A DNA stretch of 64,000 bases from Prolixibacteraceae bacterium (GTDB lineage Bacteria; Bacteroidota; Bacteroidia; Bacteroidales; Prolixibacteraceae): positions 1 through 64,000 of the forward strand of contig JAIOZY010000002.1 in NCBI GenBank assembly GCA_021740385.1, in the 5' to 3' direction. This document shows positions 33,920 through 42,449 of the stretch, in pieces. The translations under genes and the position numbers were made by a program. Position 1 is the stretch's first letter. The number at the start of each line of letters is the position of its first letter. The notes under the pieces were generated by a model. The model searched no databases, was not told the origin of the DNA, and was given only the letters and a program-made list of their open reading frames with translations.

Positions 33920-34676
33920 CGGCAAAATTGCCATTGTTCTGGGATCGGGCCTTGGCGGATTTGCCGATAAGGTGGATATTGAATCGACCCTTGATTACGC
34001 CGAAATCCCAAACTTCCCGGTCACAACGGTTGAAGGCCATTCCGGGAAGCTGATATTCGGAAAAGTAAGCGGAAAAAACGTCGTGGTAATGCAGGGTCGC
34101 TTTCACTATTACGAAGGCTATTCAATGGAAGAACTCACCTTCCCCGTGAGGGTTTTTAAAATGCTGGGCATCGAAAATTACCTGCTCTCGAATGCAGCCG
34201 GGGGCATTAATCCCCTGTTTGCCGTTGGCGATTTGATGATGATAAAAGACCACATCAACTTTTTTGGCCGCAATCCGCTTATTGGAAAAAACATGGATGA
34301 ACTGGGCCCCCGTTTTCCCGATATGACAAATGCCTATAACCCGGGGTTACGTAACCTGGCAAAAGAAATTGCAAAAAACAACAACCTTACACTGCGCGAA
34401 GGCGTTTACGTGGGGCTTACCGGCCCCAGTTTTGAAACACCTGCCGAATACCGTTTTTTCCACTCAGTAGGCGGCGATGCCGTGGGCATGTCGACCGTAC
34501 CCGAGGTTATTGTAGCAAACCATATGAAAATGAAAGTTTTTGGCGTATCGGTAATTACCAACAACGGCCTCGATATTGCCGAAGACGGGAATAAACATAC
34601 CGAAGTGCTTGACGTGGCTGCGGTTGCCGGCCCAAAAACAGAGCTCCTTTTTTCGAAACTGATTGAAAAAATTTAA
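33864..34676 (+). CDS. Purine nucleoside phosphorylase
   Basis: Trimeric-type (PNP/MTAP family) phosphorylase that splits inosine and guanosine into base and ribose-1-phosphate. The 270-residue protein has the phosphate-binding GSGLGGFADKV (about 28-38), the MQGRFHYYEGYSMEE signature, NAAGGINPLFAVGDLM, and GPSFETPAEYRFFHSVGGDAVGMST. ATG 33864 lies inside lpxK (56-base overlap), and the start is supported by family length and the leading helix GKIKATTGFIKEKTGF. It is followed by prsW after one base. No pathway link with lpxK is apparent beyond co-transcription. Confidence 0.95.
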   Translation: MLGKIKATTGFIKEKTGFNGKIAIVLGSGLGGFADKVDIESTLDYAEIPNFPVTTVEGHSGKLIFGKVSGKNVVVMQGRFHYYEGYSMEELTFPVRVFKMLGIENYLLSNAAGGINPLFAVGDLMMIKDHINFFGRNPLIGKNMDELGPRFPDMTNAYNPGLRNLAKEIAKNNNLTLREGVYVGLTGPSFETPAEYRFFHSVGGDAVGMSTVPEVIVANHMKMKVFGVSVITNNGLDIAEDGNKHTEVLDVAAVAGPKTELLFSKLIEKI

Positions 34677-34677
34677 C

Positions 34678-35406
34678 ATGAACGGTTTACTGGCCTTTGC
34701 ACTCGCACCCGTTTTCATCATTGCCTTTTACATTTATTTCAGGGATAAGTACGAAAAGGAACCCCTCGGCATGTTGCTGATAGCTTTGGCAGCAGGTGCT
34801 TTCATTACCCTGCCGGTTATTTATGCCGAAGAGTTTATGTCGTTTTTCGGACGGGGGTTCGATGGCATTTTCAGCGGGGCATGGCGGGCATTCATGGTTG
34901 CAGCCCTTTGCGAAGAAGCATTTAAATTCGCGGCGCTTTTTATCATTATATGGCGCAGCAAAGCGTTTAACGAAAAATTTGACGGCATTGTTTATGCCAC
35001 GTTCATATCACTGGGGTTTGCAGCCGTCGAAAACGTACTTTACGTGCTCGATTCGGGTATTCATACCGGTTTGGCCAGGGCCATCACCGCCGTACCTGCA
35101 CATGCCCTGTTCGGGGTTACCATGGGCTACTTCTTTGGCATGGCAAAATTTTATCCCGCCAAACGAAAACGCTGCCTGAGGTGGTCGTTCCTGTTGCCGT
35201 TTATCCTGCACGGTTTTTACGACTTCATCCTCATGTCGGGCATAAATGCACTATTGCTGGCCTTTATCCCCTTTGTAGCCTTTTTGTGGATTGCCGGCTT
35301 CCGGCGAATGAAACAACTCAACAAGTCATCGGTTTACCGTGATGACCTTGATATTGGGATTGATTTTAGTAAGGTGAAGGATTTTGAGAATGGAAAAAAA
35401 CAGTAA
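34678..35406 (+). CDS. PrsW family intramembrane metalloprotease
   Basis: Polytopic membrane protease of the CAAX-like/PrsW family; PrsW of Bacillus cleaves an anti-sigma factor. The 242-residue product has about seven membrane segments and the metal-binding motif CEEAFKF (EExxK) in the third segment, with further conserved FDGIVYATFISLGFAAVEN and a histidine in AVPAHALFG. ATG 34678 follows the phosphorylase stop by one base; a TTG at 34663 would overlap it and lacks support. The client is unknown; no anti-sigma factor is nearby. It ends two bases from the convergent glycosyltransferase stop. Confidence 0.9.
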   Translation: MNGLLAFALAPVFIIAFYIYFRDKYEKEPLGMLLIALAAGAFITLPVIYAEEFMSFFGRGFDGIFSGAWRAFMVAALCEEAFKFAALFIIIWRSKAFNEKFDGIVYATFISLGFAAVENVLYVLDSGIHTGLARAITAVPAHALFGVTMGYFFGMAKFYPAKRKRCLRWSFLLPFILHGFYDFILMSGINALLLAFIPFVAFLWIAGFRRMKQLNKSSVYRDDLDIGIDFSKVKDFENGKKQ

Positions 35407-35408
35407 GC

Positions 35409-36440
35409 TCACTTTTTCATTGCTTTCTTCAACTGCTTAAACAACTTTTTACGGTAGATAAAAAATTGCCAAACAATGCTTTTGTTCAATATTTCGGCGT
35501 GTTGCTTTACCGTAACGGTTTTCATCAGTTCTTTTCGTTGTTCGTGTAAAAGGGGCTTCGACCGGTGAAATGCAACATGGGCTTTTACAACAGCAAGTGA
35601 ATTTTTAAAATTGAAAGTAACGAGGTATTTTATAACGGCAAACGTGTCGATGAGCATGCGTTTAAACAAAACCGCCCCCAAATGCCTGCCGGAGTAATTC
35701 TTATACAAGGTCCATAAACTGTTTCTGAAGTTGAGAAAAAGCTTGCGCGGGTTGTTGTATTCGAGGGTTGCCCCGCCCCAGTGGTATATTTTAATTTTGG
35801 GCGTGTACACAATGCGGTAACCCCTGTTTTTCAGGCGCCAGCAAAGGTCAATCTCTTCCATGTGGGCAAAATAACGGTAATCGAAGCCCCCGGTTTCCCT
35901 GAACAAACCCGCCCTGATGAAGAGGCATGCACCCGAGGCCCAGAAAATATCGGCCGGTTTGTTGTATTGCCCCTTGTCGTACTCAATCACGTTCATGATG
36001 CGCCCACGGCAAAAAGGGTAACTAAATTTATCGATAAAGCCGCCGGCAGCACCCGCGTGTTCGAAACGTGAGCGGTCGCGGTCTGACAATATTTTTGGCT
36101 GAATAGCGGCAATTTTTTCATCCGATTCAAATAAACCGGCAATGGGTTCGATCCAGTTTTTTGTAACCCTTACATCGCTGTTAAGCAGGCAAAAAATATC
36201 GGCATCGACCTGTTCGAGGGCTTTGTTGTACCCGCCGGCAAAACCGTAATTTTGATCAAGTTCAATGAGCCTGAATTCCGGGTAATTTTTTTTCAGGAAT
36301 TCCCGCGAGCCGTCATCCGACCCGTTGTCGGCAATAACAACCCGACAGGTATCAAAATTGGTGAATTTTTTTACAAAGGGAAGGTATTTTTCGAGATGCC
36401 CTTTCCCGTTCCAGTTCAATATAACAATTGCTATTTCCAA
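35409..36440 (-). CDS. Glycosyltransferase family 2
   Basis: Inverting GT-A glycosyltransferase, probably for surface polysaccharide or LPS. The 343-residue protein starts MEIAIVILNWNGKGHLEKYL, has the nucleotide-sugar motif VVIADNGSDDGSREFLKK, the metal-binding LLNSDVRV, the acceptor loop FWASGACLFIRAGLFRETGGFD and the base motif HMEEIDLCWRLKNRGYRI. The pattern resembles rhamnosyltransferase-like members. A C-terminal amphipathic basic region may anchor it to the inner face of the membrane. It is read from the same transcript as the acyltransferase upstream (4-base gap), so both probably act on the outer-membrane glycolipid. Confidence 0.9.
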   Translation of the reverse strand: MEIAIVILNWNGKGHLEKYLPFVKKFTNFDTCRVVIADNGSDDGSREFLKKNYPEFRLIELDQNYGFAGGYNKALEQVDADIFCLLNSDVRVTKNWIEPIAGLFESDEKIAAIQPKILSDRDRSRFEHAGAAGGFIDKFSYPFCRGRIMNVIEYDKGQYNKPADIFWASGACLFIRAGLFRETGGFDYRYFAHMEEIDLCWRLKNRGYRIVYTPKIKIYHWGGATLEYNNPRKLFLNFRNSLWTLYKNYSGRHLGAVLFKRMLIDTFAVIKYLVTFNFKNSLAVVKAHVAFHRSKPLLHEQRKELMKTVTVKQHAEILNKSIVWQFFIYRKKLFKQLKKAMKK

Positions 36441-36444
36441 CTTA

Positions 36445-37320
36445 TCAATTTTTTTCCCGTTTATACTTCCATCGTTTGTGCGTCCACAAATATTGTTCAG
36501 GCGATTTTTGTATTGATTGTTCCAAACGTTTCATAAAACGGTTGGTAATATCGTTATTTTTTGATTTTCTTGGATGTTCTTCCAACAATTCCATATGTAC
36601 CTTATAATACCCTCTCTTCATTTTCCTTATTTCCAGAAAAAGTATTGCTGCATTGGTTTTTATTGCGAGCTTTTCAGTTCCCAGTAAAACCGGAGTATCC
36701 TGATTCAAAAAACGCACCCAGTGCTTTATTTCATGAGGCAAAGGACGTTGATCACTGATGAGTAGAGATGCAAAAGGGATATTGTTGTTTTTATCATACA
36801 TCAGCTGCCTGTAGGTTTCTTTCATTTCCAATGGTCTGGCAAATTTGGACCTGAATCTTTTATAGAACTCATCAAAAGCCTTATTCGAAAGTTTCTTATA
36901 AACAAAATATACCTGAATGGGCACCTTTTTTGCCAGCACAAAAGAATATTCCCAGTTGCTGAAGTGTCCGGCCATAAAAATTACACTACGCTTTTTTTCT
37001 ATCAATTCATCCAGCGCTGTGTAATCGACATCAATGTGTTTCAATATTTTATCGGAAGGGGCGAAAGAGAAATAGAGGGTTTCAACAAATATCTCGCCCA
37101 AGCCTTTGTAGAATTTCTTTTCAATATTTCTAAGTTCAGTCTTACTTTTGTCAGGAAATGAGTTTTGAAGATTTTCCCTTACAACATCTACACGATAGGC
37201 AAAAACACGATAAATAAAAAAATTGATTAAATCGGCAACGATGTAGTGAAATTCAAGAGGAAAAAACTTCATTGGCCATGTAACAATCAGCAACAGGTAA
37301 TATCCGGCGTTCTTTTTCAT
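36445..37320 (-). CDS. Lysophospholipid/lipid A acyltransferase (LpxL/HtrB family)
   Basis: Membrane acyltransferase of the late lipid A (LpxL/HtrB-type) family. The 291-residue product has an N-terminal membrane helix, the catalytic HX4E in MAGHFSNWEYS (His near 110), and the downstream block SLLISDQRPLP. Bacteroidota often carry several such paralogues. It is first of a two-gene operon with the GT2 gene (stop-start gap of four bases). With lpxK 3 kb away this is part of a dispersed lipid A set. The acyl chain specificity cannot be read from sequence. Confidence 0.9.
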   Translation of the reverse strand: MKKNAGYYLLLIVTWPMKFFPLEFHYIVADLINFFIYRVFAYRVDVVRENLQNSFPDKSKTELRNIEKKFYKGLGEIFVETLYFSFAPSDKILKHIDVDYTALDELIEKKRSVIFMAGHFSNWEYSFVLAKKVPIQVYFVYKKLSNKAFDEFYKRFRSKFARPLEMKETYRQLMYDKNNNIPFASLLISDQRPLPHEIKHWVRFLNQDTPVLLGTEKLAIKTNAAILFLEIRKMKRGYYKVHMELLEEHPRKSKNNDITNRFMKRLEQSIQKSPEQYLWTHKRWKYKREKN

Positions 37321-37346
37321 GCGATTAAATTATTAATTTCAATTGG

Positions 37347-37395
37347 TCCGCCAGCTGGCGGATGGAATCTGCCCGACTATGCTGCTCAGGCGGGC
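37347..37395. repeat. Palindromic intergenic repeat
   Basis: TCCGCCAGCTGGCGGA (37347-37362) is a perfect 16-base palindrome, followed by a second inverted repeat GCCCG/CGGGC (37371-37375, 37391-37395). A partial relative, CAACTGGCGGAATG, lies at about 48014 after xylB. Confidence 0.6.
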
Positions 37396-37478
37396 TCGCA
37401 TAAAGTTTAATCATCCTTCTGGGTGAGAATATTTTACATGCTCGTTTCATTTCGAGATTATAATCACGGTCAATCGGC

Positions 37479-37934
37479 CTATTCGTTGAGGGTTAAAATT
37501 ATTTTTACCAGTATTTTTTCGGCTTTTTTGCCGGGTAATTCTTTTATAAAAGCGGTTAACCCGTTTTCTTTTTCGGTTGATGATGAAATGAGTTCCTGCA
37601 GTTTTTCATATTCCGAGCCGGTAAACTCGTTACGGATAATTTGCATTACAGGGTTTTCATCGTCATCGAGTTTCAGTTCTAAAATGGCAGCTTCGATTAT
37701 TTCTTTGGCTTTATCTTTTACCGAATCGTGGATTTTGCCGCCCGAATGGTCGCGCAGGGCCCAGCTTGAATAATCGTAGTTAAGCCCTTCTATCAGGGCA
37801 ATTTTCGGATCTTTTTCACTAAAAACTTTTTTAACGATCAGTGTTGCTTTTATTTTCCATGCACTCAGGTCGAAGTTTTTCTGATCAAGCGCTTTAAGCA
37901 ATTCTCCAAGGATTTCAATTTTTTCTGTTTTCAT
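37479..37934 (-). CDS. Hypothetical protein overlapping suhB
   Basis: Unrecognised 151-residue protein without signal peptide or membrane segment. It is predicted almost wholly helical and charged (EILGELLKALDQKNFDLSAW, ENPVMQIIRNEFTGSEYEKL). Its ATG lies 20 bases inside the end of suhB, so translation is likely coupled and the two products are made in a fixed ratio. No motif points to an enzyme. The composition (many Glu, Lys and Leu) fits a small helical scaffold or regulator. Confidence 0.6.
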   Translation of the reverse strand: MKTEKIEILGELLKALDQKNFDLSAWKIKATLIVKKVFSEKDPKIALIEGLNYDYSSWALRDHSGGKIHDSVKDKAKEIIEAAILELKLDDDENPVMQIIRNEFTGSEYEKLQELISSSTEKENGLTAFIKELPGKKAEKILVKIILTLNE

Positions 37935-38736
37935 AGCAGTCCCCTAAATGTTTGTGCACAATTTCGTAAAATTTGTCGAAATAACGTGCATTGGAAGCAA
38001 TTATATCGCCGTTGAAGAGAAAACCGTCTCCACCGTTAAAATCCGTTACAACACCTCCGGCCTGCCTTACAATAAGTACCCCTGCAGCAACATCCCAGGC
38101 ATGGAGGGCATATTCCCAAAAAGCTTCGAAACGGCCACAGGCCACATAACACAAATCGGCTGCTGCCGAACCCAAACGCCTGATGCCGCTTGTTTTTTCC
38201 ATAAATTCCTTCAGCGCTAAAAAATACTTATCCATCAAACCAAAATCATAGTATGGATAACCGGTGGCAATAAGCGCCTGCTGATGTTCATCGTGCTTAG
38301 TAACTTCAATTTCTTCGCCGTTCAGGTATGCCTTGCTGTCTTTCCAGGCATAAAACATTTCATCATTCGTAATTTCATACACTACGCCAACCACAATTTT
38401 ACCGGCTTCCAAAAGGGCTACACTTATTGAATGGGGCGACAGGCCATGAATAAAATTGGTGGTGCCGTCGAGCGGGTCAATAACCCAGTTGTAGCGGTCG
38501 CCCTTTTTTTCCGATGTACCTTCCTCGGCAATAAAGCCCGATTCGGGTATAAGCTTGCCCAACGATTCAACCAGCATCTTTTCCGACGTTTTATCAACAT
38601 AGGTTACAAAATTGCTGTGCCCCTTGGTTTCAATATCGGTTGCACTATGGAAACGGCTGCTTTCTTCGCAGATAAACATACCGCATTCTTTTACGATTTT
38701 CTGAACGTTGAAGCATATTTGTCTGTAATCAATCAT
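37915..38736 (-). CDS. suhB: Inositol monophosphatase family protein
   Basis: Mg-dependent phosphatase of the IMPase/SuhB/CysQ superfamily. The 273-residue product carries the metal-binding motifs EEGTSEKKGDRYNWVIDPLD (with DPLDGTTNFIHG) and WDVAAGVLIVRQAGG near the C-terminus, both diagnostic. Whether the substrate is inositol-1-phosphate or a related phosphate is undetermined. It ends by overlapping the small helical gene. It starts about 12 bases downstream of the CotH/lamin-tail gene's stop and could be read from the same transcript, though that gene is long and secreted. Confidence 0.92.
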   Translation of the reverse strand: MIDYRQICFNVQKIVKECGMFICEESSRFHSATDIETKGHSNFVTYVDKTSEKMLVESLGKLIPESGFIAEEGTSEKKGDRYNWVIDPLDGTTNFIHGLSPHSISVALLEAGKIVVGVVYEITNDEMFYAWKDSKAYLNGEEIEVTKHDEHQQALIATGYPYYDFGLMDKYFLALKEFMEKTSGIRRLGSAAADLCYVACGRFEAFWEYALHAWDVAAGVLIVRQAGGVVTDFNGGDGFLFNGDIIASNARYFDKFYEIVHKHLGDCYENRKN

Positions 38737-38748
38737 TGATGCGTATAA

Positions 38749-41700
38749 TTAAAACCTGGTAACTTTAATTGTTTTCGACTGCTTTTCTGTATGTACATTA
38801 ACAAAATAGAGCCCGCTTTCATAAATTCCGGGTTCGGTAAACAAATCGAGATAATGGGTACTGTTGTTTTGAAACGTACCCGTGTGCGAAGATAGTACCT
38901 TGCCCGTTATATCAAAAACAGCAACGCTGAAAGGTGTGCCCGCTTCACCCTGGAAACGAAGGGTCGTAAAATCGGAAAAATGTGTAGGAACACAACGGGC
39001 ATCTACCGTTTTTCCAACCGGCAGGGGCGATGATGTATACGTGCTGTTCCTGGCACCGGGTGTGCCACCCAGCTTGCTGTAGCCCCAACTGCTGCTTTCG
39101 CTTTTATCGAGTGAAGGGTTTTTCAGCTCGAGGGTTGCCCCCGAACCGAAAGGCTCACTGGGCCAGGGGAACCTCGTTTCGTAGAGCACACGGTCGATAA
39201 CATCACCACTTTTGTTAAGCAGGAAAATAACATCACCATCGCTGCTCAATCCAAACGAAAGGTGGCCAATTGCATTTTTTACATGCGGATAAATGCCGCT
39301 GAATTTTGACATGTTTTCACAAATCACAAGGTATTCACCGGGCATCAACAATGTTCCTCCCGGAAAAGTATAGCCGTTTTCGATAATATCATCGTGAAGC
39401 ATCCAATCACTCAGGTTGATGGCCTGATTGCCGTAGTTATAAATTTCGACCCAGTCATCGGCATCAATTTCGGACGACGACTGGTAATTGATTTCATTAA
39501 TGGCTACCAACTCTTCAGTTTCGGGCGAAGCCTCAAAAACGGCATGGTAAATTTTGTTGAATGGAAGGGATATTTCAATGGTACGGTTTGTTGAAGTTGA
39601 ACCGTTTTCCCAACGCACAAACCGGTAACCGGGCCTGGGGAGGGCCGTTAACGTTATTGGCACTTCGCTGAAATATTTTCCCCGGAATGGAAATTCAAAG
39701 GGAATTACCGTATTTACTTTAACCCTGCCCGCGTTATTATCCGATAATGTAACCGTTATTTGCTTTTCGGTATTAAACCCAAAGAAATTACGCACATAGC
39801 CACGCAATTGATTGTTGCGGTCTTCAACCCAGCGTTTTAACCGTTCTATTTCGCTCTCCCAATAATTGTGACTTTGTCCCCACAGGTTTTGATGGTAATG
39901 CATCTCTGCATCCATCAGCGAAACAATGGAATCGATCATTGGTATTACATAAGCAGGATTCAGGTTTGTATTGAGGCAATCGCTTATACGTGTTACAAAT
40001 TTTTGTTCAAAACCGGGGTTCACAAGCAATTTCCGAAGGAAAAGGGTTGACCACGGGGGGTTGGGCCAGCCATTGTGATAAGCAGTTGTGGCAAACTCCA
40101 TGGAGTTCGGCTGATCGGGGGTGCCGTAGATGTTCATGCTGAATTCGGCCCCAAAAATAAGCCAACGCCATTTACTGAGCGGATCGTTTGTTTTCCAGAA
40201 TTTGATATTATTCCCGGGCCAGTCGCCATTATGCACGTATATCTGAAGAATTTGATAATCGGTAAAACAGTTAATGTCCATCATCGACGTTACCTGTTCA
40301 TAATTATCTTCCGTTTGGAGTTCGTTTGTATTGATAAAATTTCTTAGCACGATATAATCCTGATTGGTTCCCCGAAGAAGAGATGATTCATTTTCGAGAA
40401 GGTTCAAATCATCAGGATCAACACCGTAATTATCGGCAAAATAATGTTCGTTGGGTTTTTCCCTTAAATTGAGCATTCCCCAGTATTCGCCATTGAGGTA
40501 AACCGATGCCGGCTGAAAAGCCAGGCGTTCCATACCCATGCCGCTTGCCAGTTCGGAAATGAGCCCGTCGCGGATGTAGGTATATGGCCAGTCGTTTCCG
40601 GCATTGCGTAAAATGAACGACTCAAAGTCATCGTTTGCACGGTCGTGAAAAAGTTTGTACTCAAAAGATCCTTTCCCGTATTGGCTCCGTGCATACAAGG
40701 CCAGCGATTTTGACGGGTTGGCCCTTGACCAGCTACCGTAAACTTTTACCCCGGCCCCTTGTGAAATCCGGCGTACAGCATCGGCATCGAACAATTCTAT
40801 GTTGACAGGCTTTTCCCAGTCCTGCCAGTAATTGGCACCATAATGAGGTGCTGCGGATTCGGCATTAGGCCCTTCAACCAGTATGCCTTCGTAATAGTCC
40901 CAGAAATTTTCCGGTTCGGTTGAAAGTGAAACAACCGGCAACCCGTTGTTCGGGCGCATCAGGTATGTGTTTGTAAATACAGGATTATCCCGGTGGTCGT
41001 TCCTGAAAAATTTTGCCCTTACCACAGTTGTTTTAACAATTTGTATGGGCGATGTATATTGCCCACTTGCAGCTGTAGGCACCGAACCATCGGTAGTATA
41101 CCGGATAACACCTTCGGTTGCTTTAGCCGATAGCTCAACAAATTCTGATGGTGAATAAACACCGGCTTCCAATGAAAAATATACCGTGTCGCTAATGAGT
41201 TCACTCGATGGATTACGGTTTTCAGCTCCCGGGGTGGAAGTTGTAAAATAGGCCCAATTTTCCTCCCCGTCTTCGTAACGGCCGTATGAAATATCGGATG
41301 GGAGTGAAACTTCTGTTGAATTATCAACTAATTCTCCGTCGACATTATACAAATAAATGATCTCGCCATCGTTGTCAATTCTAAAGTGGGTATGAGGGCG
41401 CTTGTTTGCAATGGTTATAAAATCTTCAACATCGTTTGCTGAGAAATCAGTCGATCCGATAGTAAGAAAAGGAATCAGTGTAAAATCGGAGGAAGTGCTG
41501 CTGACATTATGCCCCTGGATAGCCAGTATATTTATGCCGTTCTGCAATAGTGAGGCCGGATTTTCAACAACAAACTGTTCGGGATTACCTCCCGAATACA
41601 TACTTGCCTCATGGTCGGAGTTAACGGTAACCGAAGTATAATCGCCGTTAAGGGGTGTAATACCTGCGCTGGCAACCAGGTGTCCGTTTATAAATGCCAC

Positions 41701-42276
41701 AAAAGCATCATCGTAATCAACGTGAAGCAAAAGGTCGGTTACATCATTAACATCACTGATCCTGAATTCTTTTCTGATGCACAGGGTCTCAACACCATTC
41801 AGTATGGTTGCATCGTCGCTGTCGCCATAGCCGAAACCACTCAACCCGCTGCTCCACGAAGAATCATCGAATCCGGTATTTCGCCAGGTAGTTGTCAGGT
41901 TTTGGGGCATGTTATATTTCCACTGGTCGCCCTTTCTTATAATTGTTTGATATTTAGAACCAAATGTCTTCCGGTTTTTGCCCGATGCAAATACCAAAAA
42001 ATGCGACTCCGGCCTTAAAGTAACTGCCGGGAATACCCATCCTGTTGAAACATCGGGGTCATCGTTGATGATATAGCCTTCAAGGTTGACGGTTTCGCCG
42101 CTGATATTGTACAATTCGATCCAGTCACATCGGTCACCGTCTTCATCGATAATCCCCGTTGAATTGGATGCAAGAAATTCGTTTATAACAACTTGTGAAA
42201 AAACAGGCTTGCAAAAAACCAGAAAGAGAAAAACCGGGAAAAGAAACACCCTTAACCCGCTTAATAATTTTACCAT
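38749..42276 (-). CDS. Large T9SS cargo protein with lamin-tail, CotH-like and InlB-like domains
   Basis: Exported 1175-residue protein. After a signal peptide comes a first lamin-tail domain (VVINEFLASNSTGIIDEDGD) apparently split by a jelly-roll insert (FDDSSWSSGLSGFGYGD ... HVDYDDAFVAFINGHLVA). A chitobiase-like C-terminal repeat (GVIRYTTDGSVPTA, about 390-450) and a CotH kinase-like region (about 455-760) follow, then an InlB-like beta repeat (ALPRPGYRFVRWENGS, about 890-920), a second lamin-tail domain (VAINEINYQSSSEID, about 930-1080) and a T9SS sorting tail (about 1100-1175). In CotH the acidic pair near KWRW is usually WDxDxxF-like; here it reads KWRWLIFGAEFSM (near 706), so catalysis is doubtful. 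ATG 42276 fits the signal better than 42294. Confidence 0.83.
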   Translation of the reverse strand: MVKLLSGLRVFLFPVFLFLVFCKPVFSQVVINEFLASNSTGIIDEDGDRCDWIELYNISGETVNLEGYIINDDPDVSTGWVFPAVTLRPESHFLVFASGKNRKTFGSKYQTIIRKGDQWKYNMPQNLTTTWRNTGFDDSSWSSGLSGFGYGDSDDATILNGVETLCIRKEFRISDVNDVTDLLLHVDYDDAFVAFINGHLVASAGITPLNGDYTSVTVNSDHEASMYSGGNPEQFVVENPASLLQNGINILAIQGHNVSSTSSDFTLIPFLTIGSTDFSANDVEDFITIANKRPHTHFRIDNDGEIIYLYNVDGELVDNSTEVSLPSDISYGRYEDGEENWAYFTTSTPGAENRNPSSELISDTVYFSLEAGVYSPSEFVELSAKATEGVIRYTTDGSVPTAASGQYTSPIQIVKTTVVRAKFFRNDHRDNPVFTNTYLMRPNNGLPVVSLSTEPENFWDYYEGILVEGPNAESAAPHYGANYWQDWEKPVNIELFDADAVRRISQGAGVKVYGSWSRANPSKSLALYARSQYGKGSFEYKLFHDRANDDFESFILRNAGNDWPYTYIRDGLISELASGMGMERLAFQPASVYLNGEYWGMLNLREKPNEHYFADNYGVDPDDLNLLENESSLLRGTNQDYIVLRNFINTNELQTEDNYEQVTSMMDINCFTDYQILQIYVHNGDWPGNNIKFWKTNDPLSKWRWLIFGAEFSMNIYGTPDQPNSMEFATTAYHNGWPNPPWSTLFLRKLLVNPGFEQKFVTRISDCLNTNLNPAYVIPMIDSIVSLMDAEMHYHQNLWGQSHNYWESEIERLKRWVEDRNNQLRGYVRNFFGFNTEKQITVTLSDNNAGRVKVNTVIPFEFPFRGKYFSEVPITLTALPRPGYRFVRWENGSTSTNRTIEISLPFNKIYHAVFEASPETEELVAINEINYQSSSEIDADDWVEIYNYGNQAINLSDWMLHDDIIENGYTFPGGTLLMPGEYLVICENMSKFSGIYPHVKNAIGHLSFGLSSDGDVIFLLNKSGDVIDRVLYETRFPWPSEPFGSGATLELKNPSLDKSESSSWGYSKLGGTPGARNSTYTSSPLPVGKTVDARCVPTHFSDFTTLRFQGEAGTPFSVAVFDITGKVLSSHTGTFQNNSTHYLDLFTEPGIYESGLYFVNVHTEKQSKTIKVTRF

Positions 42277-42449
42277 AATGTTGTCCTCACTCAAAAAATA
42301 AAGGGAACCATGTTTTTAATGACACTTTACCATGTATTTTCCCCCAAAAAAATTGATCGATGAAATAAATCAAAATCGCTTACAAATCAAAATCCTGAAA
42401 GAAGGAAGATGGATGACCAGTGACTACTGACAAATGATAATTTTCAGAA

